Assembly (NCBI GenBank): GCA_900472485.1
Contig: UCII01000007.1
Location: 1-64,000, forward strand
DNA: 64,000 nt
Reading direction: 5' to 3'
Origin: Hyphomicrobiales bacterium
GTDB lineage: Bacteria; Pseudomonadota; Alphaproteobacteria; Rhizobiales; Rhizobiaceae
The translations under genes and the position numbers were made by a program. The notes under the pieces are model-generated. The model ran no database searches and was not told the DNA's origin. It worked only from the letters and a program-made list of their open reading frames with translations. Below, piece after piece: positions 20,270 to 27,690 of this stretch; the first letter of the stretch is position 1; each line of letters starts with the position of its first letter.

Positions 20270-20588
20270 TTTGCTACTCCTTCGATGCTTCCTGGCTTGC
20301 TTTGCTTAAAAGCCCTTCCCACAGATCCGGACTGGCCGGGCTGCAACAAGGTGCCGGAGCGTTTGTTGTTGAACGGCAGATACGGTGACGAACCGCTCCA
20401 CCAGCATTCTGAACTGCCACGGCATGCCCTGCCGGTCAGTTCGGACGCGCGCTTATAACCGCACTTGCCCTGAAGTGCAACGGGCCAGACGCGTGAATCT
20501 TTGCAGATCGATGACAGCATCGACTCTGCTCCAGAAAAGGAAAAAGCCGCCCAGGGGACGGCTCCGACCTCTTAACTCCGCTCGCGCC
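20270..20588. other. infC-rpmI intergenic region with rpmI leader, 319 bp
   Basis: On the minus strand this region starts with the infC terminator (20541-20563) and ends at the rpmI ribosome binding site (AAGGAGTAG beside 20269). The 270 bp between must contain the rpmI-rplT promoter and a long leader, a likely target for L20 autoregulation. GC-rich complementary runs occur between 20330 and 20460, but I could not assign a defined leader fold. Confidence 0.5.
20541..20563 (-). terminator. Terminator after infC
   Basis: On the minus strand, AGCCGTCC-CCT-GGGCGGCT runs into TTTTTCC. The hairpin plus U-tract lies 26 bp past the infC stop codon and would end or attenuate transcription before rpmI. 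Confidence 0.8.
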
Positions 20589-21125
20589 TCACTTGGGCGC
20601 AAGCACCATCATCATCTGGCGGCCTTCGAGCTTGGGCTCGGCCTCCACCTTGGCGATCTCGATCGTATCTTCCTTGACCTGCTGAAGCAGCTTCATGCCG
20701 AGTTCCTGGTGGGCCATTTCGCGGCCGCGGAACTTCAAGGTCACCTTCACCTTGTCGCCTTCTTCGAAGAAACGGCCGATCGCCTTCATCTTCACCTCAT
20801 AATCATGGGTGTCGATGTTGGGACGCATCTTGATTTCTTTGACTTCGACGATCTTCTGCTTCTTGCGCGCCTCGGCGGCCTTCTTCTGGTTGGCGTATTT
20901 CAGCTTGCCCAGATCGAGGATCTTGCACACAGGCGGTTCAGCATTGGGGGAAATCTCTACCAGATCGAGACCGGCCTCCTCTGCCATTCTCAATGCCTGG
21001 TCGGTCGGGACGATGCCCATATTCGCGCCGTCGGCAGCGATGAGCTGAACCTTGGGAATGCGAATTTCCCTGTTGGAACGTGGCCCGTCCTTTACGGGCG
21101 CATCGGTTTTAAAGGGTCTGCGAAT
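20589..21125 (-). CDS. infC: Translation initiation factor IF-3, AUU start
   Basis: A 178-residue IF-3 with the N-terminal domain ([21 protein letters not shown]), linker helix and C-terminal 30S-binding domain ([33 protein letters not shown]). The start is taken as ATT at 21123-21125: GGAG lies 9 nt upstream on the minus strand and the product then begins [14 protein letters not shown], the usual rhizobial N terminus. An AUU start is the hallmark of infC and makes translation self-limiting, because IF-3 rejects non-canonical start codons. The open frame runs up to 21311 but lacks homology there. A GTG five codons upstream has no good ribosome binding site. Confidence 0.95.
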   Translation of the reverse strand: MRRPFKTDAPVKDGPRSNREIRIPKVQLIAADGANMGIVPTDQALRMAEEAGLDLVEISPNAEPPVCKILDLGKLKYANQKKAAEARKKQKIVEVKEIKMRPNIDTHDYEVKMKAIGRFFEEGDKVKVTLKFRGREMAHQELGMKLLQQVKEDTIEIAKVEAEPKLEGRQMMMVLAPK

Positions 21126-21401
21126 GGTCGTATTCTCCACGAATTGTTTCGGATAGCTGCAGCCTCTCGCTCCCCGTCGGCGCAACTGACGGAAATGTCG
21201 TAAAAGCTGTGTTGAAGTCAATAGCATGACAGCAGGAAAAAAGCACCTCCCGCGTGTCAATAGGGTGTCATGGAAGCGCGAGATGCGCGAAGGACACAGT
21301 ATCTTTGCCAATTATATAGTGACCCCGGCAAAAAGATCGAGGATTTTTCAGGTCACGCGGACGCGAATCTGTTCTATAGGGCAGAAAATCCGGGAGTTTC
21401 C

Positions 21402-22214
21402 ATGTCCGAGACCGCCACATCCATTCAGCCGATCTTCCTTCCCGTTGGCATGGGCGACAGCGAGCGCCAGATCGCCATCATCCAGCGCGCAGCCGGAAAA
21501 GGCGCCAGGAATGTCAGCTTCGTCTGGTTGTCCGGCTATCGATCCGACATGAGCGGCACCAAGGCCGTGGAACTGGATGCACTGGCGGAGCGGCTTGGTA
21601 TCGGCTGCATCCGCTTCGACTATTCCGGCCACGGCCAATCCGGCGGCAAGTTCACCAACGGCACGATTTCGCGCTGGCTGGAAGAGGCGCTTGCCGTCAT
21701 CGACCATACCAAGCCGAAGAAGATCGTTCTCGTCGGCTCGTCGATGGGCGGCTGGATCGCCCTCAGGGTCATTCAGGAACTGCGCAAGCGCAAGAAGGCA
21801 GTCGCCATCGCCGGCCTCGTGCTGATCGCGCCCGCGCCCGATTTCACCATCGACCTCATCGAGCCGAACCTTTCCGATGTCGAGAGGCGCTCGCTGACGG
21901 AGCGCGGCTATTTCGAAGAACCTTCGGAATACAGCCCCGAGCCGAACATCTTCACCCGCGCCCTTATCGAGGACGGCCGCGCCAATCGCGTGCTGACCGG
22001 CATCATCGAGACTGGCTGCCCCGTGCATATATTGCAGGGCATGGAGGATGCCGACGTGCCTTTCTCGCATTCGTTAAAGCTGGTCGAGCACCTACCGGCA
22101 GACGATGTGGTGTTAACACTTGTGCGTGACGGCGATCACCGCCTGTCGCGGCCACAGGATCTCGAGCGCATGCTCACTGTGGCCGAGACATTGGCGCTGC
22201 ATAATACGCCGTAA
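21402..22214 (+). CDS. Alpha/beta hydrolase
   Basis: A 270-residue alpha/beta hydrolase. The nucleophile elbow is GSSMGG (VLVGSSMGGWIAL) and the oxyanion-side motif is FDYSGHGQSGG; the acid is probably the Asp of EDADVP and the His that of GDHRLS. These esterase or thioesterase-like serine hydrolases act on unknown small esters. ATG 21402 follows GGGAG; upstream residues have no fold. It is divergent from infC. Confidence 0.9.
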   Translation: MSETATSIQPIFLPVGMGDSERQIAIIQRAAGKGARNVSFVWLSGYRSDMSGTKAVELDALAERLGIGCIRFDYSGHGQSGGKFTNGTISRWLEEALAVIDHTKPKKIVLVGSSMGGWIALRVIQELRKRKKAVAIAGLVLIAPAPDFTIDLIEPNLSDVERRSLTERGYFEEPSEYSPEPNIFTRALIEDGRANRVLTGIIETGCPVHILQGMEDADVPFSHSLKLVEHLPADDVVLTLVRDGDHRLSRPQDLERMLTVAETLALHNTP

Positions 22215-22337
22215 AAACAAGCAGATACCTGCAGGCTTGTTAGTGCGCGGCCTCCTTTGGCCGCCGCCGCATGCGCGCGCCTACATAATCGCAGGCAGCA
22301 GAGAATTATGACAACTACTCCCTTGATTGTGCCGAAA

Positions 22338-22345
22338 TTAACCAT
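22338..22345 (+). promoter_or_regulatory. CtrA-type half site
   Basis: TTAACCAT, the classic alphaproteobacterial CtrA half-site sequence, 105 bp upstream of the BTLCP gene and 59 bp from a full TTAA-N7-TTAA box. Single half sites occur often by chance, so support comes mainly from the neighbouring full box. Confidence 0.35.
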
Positions 22346-22403
22346 ATGAGCCGGTTCCCACGTTAACACTTAAGTAACGATTGACTTCGCGCACCCCCCT
22401 ACA

Positions 22404-22418
22404 TTAACAATTTGTTAA
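22404..22418. promoter_or_regulatory. CtrA-type full box TTAA-N7-TTAA
   Basis: TTAACA-ATT-TGTTAA is a perfect inverted repeat and an exact TTAA-N7-TTAA, the consensus for CtrA, the cell-cycle response regulator. It lies 31 bp upstream of the GTG start of the BTLCP gene, in position to control its promoter. Confidence 0.55.
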
Positions 22419-22449
22419 CAAATGCAGGGACGATACAAGGATAGTGGGC

Positions 22450-23049
22450 GTGCGTATAAAGGGCTTGTTGATTGCCTTCGCTGCTATAGTTGCGATGTCG
22501 TCGGCGGCGATGCCGGCACCTCAGCAGGGCGTTTCGATGACAGTCGGCAACGTGACTTCCCAGCCGATCGGACACTACGACTTCTGCCAGAGACATACCG
22601 ACGAGTGTGGCCCGACCCGCAATATTGGACCGGTCGACATGAACGCGGCCTCCTGGGCTCTCGTCAACCAGATCAACCTGCGCGTCAACAAGACGATCCA
22701 CCCGGCGACCGACATGGAAGTCTACGGGCAGGAGGAATATTGGGAATATCCGAAGACCGCCGGCGACTGCGAGGATTTTGCCCTGCTGAAGCGCAAGCTG
22801 CTGATGCAGAGCGGCATTTCCGCCTCCAACCTGTTGATGACGGTCGTTCGCAAGCCTGATGGCGAAGGACATGCGGTGCTGACGCTGCGCACCAAGCAGG
22901 GCGATTTCATCCTCGACAACCTCGAGGACGAGATCAAGGTCTGGACCAAGACCCCCTATTCCTACCTGAAGCGCCAGGCGAGCTTCAATGCCGGCCGCTG
23001 GGTCACCATCGAGAATGGCAACGACGTCCTGGTCGGCGCAGTCAAGTAA
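22450..23049 (+). CDS. Transglutaminase-like cysteine peptidase (BTLCP)
   Basis: The 199-residue protein begins with a signal peptide (IKGLLIAFAAIVAMSSAAMPA) and belongs to the bacterial transglutaminase-like cysteine proteinase family (PF06035). The catalytic triad is visible: Cys in AGDCEDFALLKRK, His in GEGHAVLTL and Asp in FILDNL. The family includes LapG, a periplasmic protease that releases surface adhesins under cyclic-di-GMP control. No LapD or adhesin gene is adjacent. The GTG at 22450 is chosen because AAGGA is 8 nt upstream; a GTG at 22444 is too close. CtrA-type boxes lie upstream and a strong terminator follows. Confidence 0.9.
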   Translation: MRIKGLLIAFAAIVAMSSAAMPAPQQGVSMTVGNVTSQPIGHYDFCQRHTDECGPTRNIGPVDMNAASWALVNQINLRVNKTIHPATDMEVYGQEEYWEYPKTAGDCEDFALLKRKLLMQSGISASNLLMTVVRKPDGEGHAVLTLRTKQGDFILDNLEDEIKVWTKTPYSYLKRQASFNAGRWVTIENGNDVLVGAVK

Positions 23050-23075
23050 GCGCAATCCAATTCCCGTTACATAAG

Positions 23076-23108
23076 AAGGCCGGCCCATCGGACCGGCCTT
23101 TCGCTTTT
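23076..23108 (+). terminator. Terminator after the BTLCP gene
   Basis: AAGGCCGG and CCGGCCTT form a perfect 8-bp stem around a 9-nt loop, followed by TCGCTTTT. It lies 27 bp after the stop. Confidence 0.85.
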
Positions 23109-23169
23109 CATCACATATGAAAACGTCCCTTACTTTCCGGTAAGGGCGAATTGGTCATCACCACGAACG

Positions 23170-23352
23170 TCAATGGTTCTTATGGCTTTGCTGGCCTGCC
23201 TTGACGTGTTGCTCATGGGAACCACCTCGGGAGCCGCCAGAGTGCTGCTCGCGGGAGCCAGAAGAGGCATTCCGGGTGTTGCTCTCCATGTTCTTGTGGC
23301 TTTGCTGGCCAGCTTTGACATGTTGTTCGTGGGTTCCACCTTGGTTTGCCAT
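23170..23352 (-). CDS. Small duplicated KGG-like stress protein
   Basis: A 60-residue, very hydrophilic, Gly/His/Gln-rich protein with two near-identical 17-residue units: GGTHEQHVKAGQQSHKN at 5-21 and GGSHEQHVKAGQQSHKN at 43-59. The pattern resembles KGG-type stress-induced proteins such as YciG but lacks the exact KGG triplet. The duplication is also visible in the DNA (23177-23226 and 23291-23340). ATG 23352 follows a perfect AAAGGAG site. An EcfG-type promoter (GGAAC-N16-GGTT) sits 52-76 bp upstream, which fits a general stress role. It is probably disordered and cytoplasmic; its function is unknown. Confidence 0.8.
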   Translation of the reverse strand: MANQGGTHEQHVKAGQQSHKNMESNTRNASSGSREQHSGGSRGGSHEQHVKAGQQSHKNH

Positions 23353-23403
23353 TGGATATCTCCTTTGGTTTGCTATCGAGGCCAAGAGCGGCCTCGTGTT
23401 GCT

Positions 23404-23428
23404 AACCGATAGCAACGGAAGGCGTTCC
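23404..23428 (-). promoter_or_regulatory. EcfG-type promoter of the KGG-like gene
   Basis: On the minus strand GGAAC (23424-23428) and GGTT (23404-23407) are 16 bp apart, one base off the GGAAC-N16/17-CGTT consensus for the general stress sigma factor EcfG/RpoE2. The leader to the start codon would be about 45 nt. Confidence 0.5.
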
Positions 23429-23519
23429 GACTTTTAACATTTCGTGATCCGAGAGTGCCCTGCCCCGCCGGGGAGGACAAAACATCGACCATGCCTTCAT
23501 CGCCGGCCCTTCACTTGAG

Positions 23520-23539
23520 CATCCTGAGCCTCCCGAAGG
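23520..23539. repeat. Fragment of a dispersed intergenic element
   Basis: CATCCTGAGCC-N3-CGAAGG matches, in inverse orientation, part of the stem-loop element at 43202-43238. It lies in the gap between mbfA and the KGG-like gene and looks like a decayed copy. Confidence 0.4.
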
Positions 23540-23596
23540 GGCATTCGACGCTCGAAACGATAACCGGATCGTTGCGTCGGCTTCGCCGAACGCGTC

Positions 23597-24580
23597 TCAC
23601 CCATTTCCGATCAGAATGCCGGCGCCGAGCACCAGCGAACCGCCGAGGACGACCTGGAAGGCAGCCCGCAGGAAGGGCGTTTCCATGTACTTGTTCTGAA
23701 TGAAGGCGATGGCCCAGAGTTCGAAGAAAACCACCACGGCCGCGGTAATCGTGGCCGTCCAGAAATGCGGGATGAGGTAGGGCAGCGCATGGCCAAGGCC
23801 GCCGAGCGCGGTCATGATGCCGCAGGCAAGACCGCGCTTGATCGGCGAACCGCGACCGGAGATCTTGCCGTCGTCATGGGCTGCCTCGGTGAAACCCATG
23901 GAGATGCCGGCGCCGACCGAAGCCGAGAGGCCGACGAGAAAGGTCTGCCATGTCTGCTGCGTGGCGAAGGCGGCAGCAAAGATCGGCGCCAGCGTCGAGA
24001 CGGAGCCATCCATCAGCCCGGCGAGCCCCGGCTGCACATAGGTCAGCACGAACTGGCGGCGTGCCTGCGCATCCTCCTCGTGCCTGACCTCTTCCGGCGT
24101 GTGCTTCTCGCCAAGCATGCGGGCAACGTCTTCATGGCCCTGCTCGGCAAGCGCGAGATCGCCGAGAAGCTGGCGCGTCGAGGCGTCGGAAACCTGCTTG
24201 GCCGCTTCGATATAGAAATGATAGGCCTGCTGCTCCATTGCCTCGGCTTCGTCGCGCATGGCATCGAGGGAGAGGTTCTTACGCAGCCAATCCGGCTTGC
24301 GCTCGTAAAAGCCGCGCACATGCTCGCGCCTGATCAGCGGAATGCGCTCGCCGAAGCGGCGGCGATGCATATCGATCAGCGTCTTACGATGGCTATCCTC
24401 GACCTCGGCCATATCCTCGAAGACCTTCGCGGACTCGGGATAATGCGGGCGGAGCGTATCGGCATAGGCGAGATAAATGCGGGAATCATCCTCTTCCGCC
24501 GCGATGGCAATCGCCAGGATCTCCTGTTCGGAAAGCGAGGTGAAAGGACGTTTGGACGGGCGGAACAAGCCTAACAGCAT
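23597..24580 (-). CDS. mbfA: MbfA, ferritin-like membrane iron exporter
   Basis: The 327-residue protein fuses a ferritin-like (erythrin-type) diiron domain at about 15-165 to a VIT1/CCC1-type membrane domain at about 175-327. Diiron ligands are visible as EEDDSRIY, EVEDSHRKT, EAMEQQAYHFY and LALAEQGHED. The membrane part carries LAGLMDGSVSTLAP and several transmembrane helices. This is the architecture of MbfA of Agrobacterium and Bradyrhizobium, which exports iron and protects against iron and peroxide stress. ATG 24580 is used; a TTG three codons earlier is possible. A perfect Irr-type (ICE) palindrome lies 18 bp upstream, fitting repression under low iron. Confidence 0.93.
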   Translation of the reverse strand: MLLGLFRPSKRPFTSLSEQEILAIAIAAEEDDSRIYLAYADTLRPHYPESAKVFEDMAEVEDSHRKTLIDMHRRRFGERIPLIRREHVRGFYERKPDWLRKNLSLDAMRDEAEAMEQQAYHFYIEAAKQVSDASTRQLLGDLALAEQGHEDVARMLGEKHTPEEVRHEEDAQARRQFVLTYVQPGLAGLMDGSVSTLAPIFAAAFATQQTWQTFLVGLSASVGAGISMGFTEAAHDDGKISGRGSPIKRGLACGIMTALGGLGHALPYLIPHFWTATITAAVVVFFELWAIAFIQNKYMETPFLRAAFQVVLGGSLVLGAGILIGNG

Positions 24581-24598
24581 CGGAGGCAACCTTATGAC

Positions 24599-24615
24599 TT
24601 TAGAATTATTCTAAA
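24599..24615. promoter_or_regulatory. Irr box (iron control element) of mbfA
   Basis: TTTAGAA-TTA-TTCTAAA is a perfect 7-bp inverted repeat and matches the ICE motif bound by the haem-responsive regulator Irr in Rhizobiales. It lies 18 bp upstream of the mbfA start, as expected for repression. Confidence 0.75.
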
Positions 24616-24845
24616 TCTAAAGTGAGCGCTTGCGCTGGTCAAGCGCGGAGACGTCATTGCGGAGGAAAAATCGTGCCGGAAAATTTGTGCCCCGCCGAAC
24701 GAGGCCGCAGAAAATAGCAGCGCGACTTTGACAGATTGCCGCAACATCTCCATGACGTCTTGGTCGCAGTGAAAAATTGCATACATAGGGGATCTGAAAG
24801 ACGTCGGAGCAGCGGTTTTTGACGCGCCGGCACTCGGAGAACATT

Positions 24846-25313
24846 ATGGAAAACGAGATACAGGCCCGCGCCGCCCATCTTGCCGGCATCCGCGAAAAGG
24901 CCGAAGCGGAGATGACGCGGATGGGCATCGATGCCGCCTTCATCGACAGGCTGGTCGACACATTCTATGGGCGCGTTCAGGCACATCCCCGGCTCGGACC
25001 GGTCTTCGACGGACGCCTTGCCGGCCGCTGGTCCGAGCATATGGAAAAGATGAAGCGCTTCTGGTCATCGGTTGCCTTCAAAAACGGCGCCTACGGCGGC
25101 AAGCCGGTGCAGGCGCATCTCAGGGTCGAGGGCATGGCCGCGGACCTTTTTCCGGAATGGCTGACGCTCTTCTCCGAAACGCTTGCCGATATCGCGCCTT
25201 CCAAGGAGGCAAGAGACTGGTTCATGGCGACGGCCGAGCGCATCGCCAAGAGCCTGACGCTCTCACTCTTCTATAATCCGGCGCTGGACGATCCCGCACG
25301 GAAGACGGTTTAA
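24846..25313 (+). CDS. Group III truncated haemoglobin
   Basis: A 155-residue globin of the truncated group III. The proximal His is in GKPVQAHLRV; the group-specific RFWSSVAFKNGAY segment and FPEWLTLFSETL helix are present. Such globins bind haem and react with oxygen, NO or peroxide in the cytoplasm; no reductase domain is attached. ATG 24846 follows GGAG. It is divergent from mbfA, with 265 bp between, and may share iron-related control, though the Irr box lies nearer mbfA. Confidence 0.88.
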   Translation: MENEIQARAAHLAGIREKAEAEMTRMGIDAAFIDRLVDTFYGRVQAHPRLGPVFDGRLAGRWSEHMEKMKRFWSSVAFKNGAYGGKPVQAHLRVEGMAADLFPEWLTLFSETLADIAPSKEARDWFMATAERIAKSLTLSLFYNPALDDPARKTV

Positions 25314-25383
25314 GACAGACCGTGGAAATGCCGAGTTCGGCGGCAAGTCATTTCAAACACGCCGCCGCAGGATCAGGCAGCGC

Positions 25384-25941
25384 CTATGCCGGTGCTTTGC
25401 GATGGGCCGCAACCGCAAGCCAGATTGCCGAAAGCAGAAAGTAGAAGGCTCCGAATGCCGCATAAGGAACAATATCAAGAATCGTCGGCGCGACCGTGCC
25501 GAGGGATCGACTGAGCATGAAACCGCCGGCAAGCGCCGACTGCGCACCGCTCAAGATCATCACCCATTGAGCGCCATAGATACGCCAGCGTCTTACGCCG
25601 GTATAGAGTTGCAGCAGCCCGGAGAGGATCGCCCAAGCCCCAAACACGGCCAGAACGGCATAGGTGCTATTGGAGATGGCTACGACAACGGCGAGCGCCG
25701 TGACAATGCTGACGACAACATTCAATGTTTGGGACGGGTTAACCTTCAGGCCGCCGTTAACCCGGGCGTCGACCAGATTGGCGAGAGCATCCCAGACAGG
25801 ATATATAACCAGCAGAAACGCGGCGGATGAGGGTTTTGCGCTGAGGACGATCGCGGCTGAAATCCAGGCGATCGAGAACAGGGCACGTGTAAAATAGTAG
25901 GACTGCAGCCAGTTGGGCTGGGGTGAAATGCGGCTTTGCAT
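25384..25941 (-). CDS. DUF308 (HdeD-like) membrane protein
   Basis: A 185-residue protein with about six hydrophobic helices (for example ALFSIAWISAAIVLSA, LNVVVSIVTALAVVVAI, YAVLAVFGAWAILSGLLQLY) and the short HdeD/DUF308 spacing. It sits in the inner membrane; the family is linked to acid or general stress in enteric bacteria, with no defined activity. It is divergent from a TetR regulator, and an operator lies 20 bp upstream of its start codon, matching one before the TetR gene. It is therefore very probably the regulator's target. Confidence 0.85.
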   Translation of the reverse strand: MQSRISPQPNWLQSYYFTRALFSIAWISAAIVLSAKPSSAAFLLVIYPVWDALANLVDARVNGGLKVNPSQTLNVVVSIVTALAVVVAISNSTYAVLAVFGAWAILSGLLQLYTGVRRWRIYGAQWVMILSGAQSALAGGFMLSRSLGTVAPTILDIVPYAAFGAFYFLLSAIWLAVAAHRKAPA

Positions 25942-25960
25942 CGGTATGCTCCTTGTATTT

Positions 25961-25978
25961 GCCTACCTACTAGTAGGA
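25961..25978. promoter_or_regulatory. TetR operator copy 1
   Basis: GCCTACC-TACT-AGTAGGA contains the perfect palindrome CCTACTAGTAGG (25966-25977) and matches copy 2 at 26058-26075 at most positions. It lies 20 bp from the DUF308 start codon. Confidence 0.7.
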
Positions 25979-26057
25979 AGATAAACTCACCGAGTCAACA
26001 CGAGGCTCGAACACCATTTCGTGAGAGCCAGAAGTGGTGCGACAATCTTGACAACCA

Positions 26058-26075
26058 GCCTACCAAAAGGTAGGC
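26058..26075. promoter_or_regulatory. TetR operator copy 2
   Basis: GCCTACC-AAAA-GGTAGGC, a perfect 7-bp inverted repeat with a 4-bp spacer, ends 6 bp before the TetR start codon. It covers the expected ribosome binding site (AGGTAGG), so bound regulator could block its own expression. Confidence 0.75.
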
Positions 26076-26081
26076 AGCGAC

Positions 26082-26666
26082 ATGAAATCAATAACTTCCA
26101 CTTCAGAAAAAATTCTGGACATTGCCCAGTCTCTCATCGTGGCCGGAGGCTACAACGGCTTCAGCTATGCAGACATCTCCGCTGCGATCGGCATCCGGAA
26201 GGCAAGCATCCACCATCATTTTCCGACAAAGGCCGAACTGGTTTCGGTGCTGGTGGACCGTTACAGGCAGCAGGCGGAAGCAGGTCTGAAGTCTTTACGC
26301 GAAGGGGTATCGAGCCCCGCGGAACAGCTGCGGGCATATGTGAGCTACTGGCACTCATGCATTCGGGACGCCTCGCTGCCCTTCTGTGTCTGCGCAATGC
26401 TCGCCAGCGAGATGCAGATGCTGCCGGAAGAGGTTGCATCCCAGGTGCGCGGCCATTTTCATAGCCTCGCCGGATGGCTTAGGTCGGTGCTGCAGGATGG
26501 AACCGAGAATGGCCTCTTCCAGCTGGACAAGCGACCTGAGGAAGAAGCGCAAATGCTGATGGCTTCGATTCATGGGGCAATGCTCTCGGCGAGAGCTTTC
26601 GGCGATCCAGAACTGTTCATCGCAATCGTTGCACCCCAGATCGCCAGGCTTCAGGCGCGGGATTGA
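26082..26666 (+). CDS. TetR/AcrR family transcriptional regulator
   Basis: A 194-residue TetR repressor. The N-terminal helix-turn-helix spans about 8-55 (GYNGFSYADISAAIGIRKAS, IHHHFPTKAELV), and the C-terminal ligand domain has two Cys residues in LPFCVCAMLA that could sense thiol-reactive compounds. The two matched operators next to its own and the DUF308 start codons point to autoregulation plus control of the membrane protein. The inducer is unknown. Confidence 0.92.
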   Translation: MKSITSTSEKILDIAQSLIVAGGYNGFSYADISAAIGIRKASIHHHFPTKAELVSVLVDRYRQQAEAGLKSLREGVSSPAEQLRAYVSYWHSCIRDASLPFCVCAMLASEMQMLPEEVASQVRGHFHSLAGWLRSVLQDGTENGLFQLDKRPEEEAQMLMASIHGAMLSARAFGDPELFIAIVAPQIARLQARD

Positions 26667-26679
26667 CGGGCCGCCAATC

Positions 26680-27594
26680 TCAGGCTTTCGCCGCAAAGAT
26701 CGTGGCCCCGATGCTGGCGGCAACAACGAGCGCCGTTCCGAACATCTGCGATGGCGTCATCGATTGCGACAGAATGACAAGACCAGCAACAGCGCCGATG
26801 GCGGGTTCGAGGCTCATAAGGATGCCGAAGGAGGATGTCGGCATGCGCTTGAGCGCCACCATTTCCAGCACATAGGGAAGCAACGGCACGAGCAGCGCAA
26901 GCCCGGCTATTTCGAGAAGGCCGAAGGCCGTCAGATGCGGGACGGCCGAGGCAAAGCCAAATGGGGTCGAAACGACAGCCGCGACCAGCAGCGACATGGA
27001 AAGACCTTCAAGGCCCTGAAAGGCATTGCCGACCTTCTTCGTCAAAAGGATATAGCAGGCCCAGCCCGCGCCGGCTCCGATGGCAAAGAGGATGCCGGGG
27101 AGATTGCCGACCCATTCCTCGCCATCATAGGCCAAGAGCAGAACGCCGATGGCGGCGAAAATCGGCCAAAGAAGCTGACGGCCCAGCCCGAAGCCGAGGG
27201 TCGCGACCAGCAGCGGCCCGAGAAACTCGATGGCGACGGCAAGGCCCAAGGGAATACGCGCGATCGCCGAAAAGAAAGAAGTCGTCATCAGCGCCGAGAC
27301 TGTACCGAGCGCCAACACGCCGAACCATTGCGAGCGGCTGTAGTTCATGATCTTCGGGCGAACGATGATCGCCAAAGCGATAGAGGCGAAGACAAGCCGC
27401 AGCCACGTGGCACCCGCCGGTCCATAGGCGTTGATGACCGGAGCCGACAAGGCCGAGCCGAACTGGATTGACGACATCGACATCACGCACATCAGCACGC
27501 CGGCGGCGATGCTGCCGGTCGATGGCGGAACATCCGAATGCGGCATCAGCGCCGCGCCGCCATCCGATCCGCTGTCGACAAGCTTCTGTTCCAT
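26680..27594 (-). CDS. EamA/DMT family transporter (RhtA-like)
   Basis: The 304-residue protein has about ten transmembrane helices and two EamA repeats, beginning after a short hydrophilic N terminus. Motifs include VAIEFLGPLLVATLG and KRMPTSSFGILMSLEPAIGA, which resemble the RhtA/YddG-type threonine and homoserine exporters. It probably exports an amino acid or metabolite through the inner membrane. The ATG at 27594 has GGGGG upstream; a TTG four codons earlier is also open. It lies 85 bp upstream (in transcription: downstream of) the deacetylase gene's end on the same strand, likely a separate unit. Confidence 0.88.
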   Translation of the reverse strand: MEQKLVDSGSDGGAALMPHSDVPPSTGSIAAGVLMCVMSMSSIQFGSALSAPVINAYGPAGATWLRLVFASIALAIIVRPKIMNYSRSQWFGVLALGTVSALMTTSFFSAIARIPLGLAVAIEFLGPLLVATLGFGLGRQLLWPIFAAIGVLLLAYDGEEWVGNLPGILFAIGAGAGWACYILLTKKVGNAFQGLEGLSMSLLVAAVVSTPFGFASAVPHLTAFGLLEIAGLALLVPLLPYVLEMVALKRMPTSSFGILMSLEPAIGAVAGLVILSQSMTPSQMFGTALVVAASIGATIFAAKA

Positions 27595-27690
27595 AAACAC
27601 CCCCAACTAGGCGGCGTTTTAGAGGCCGGGCCATGCAGTGGCAAATTCAAACTTTTCATCCTGCGATCAGGCGCTTTGATGCAAGAGGCC

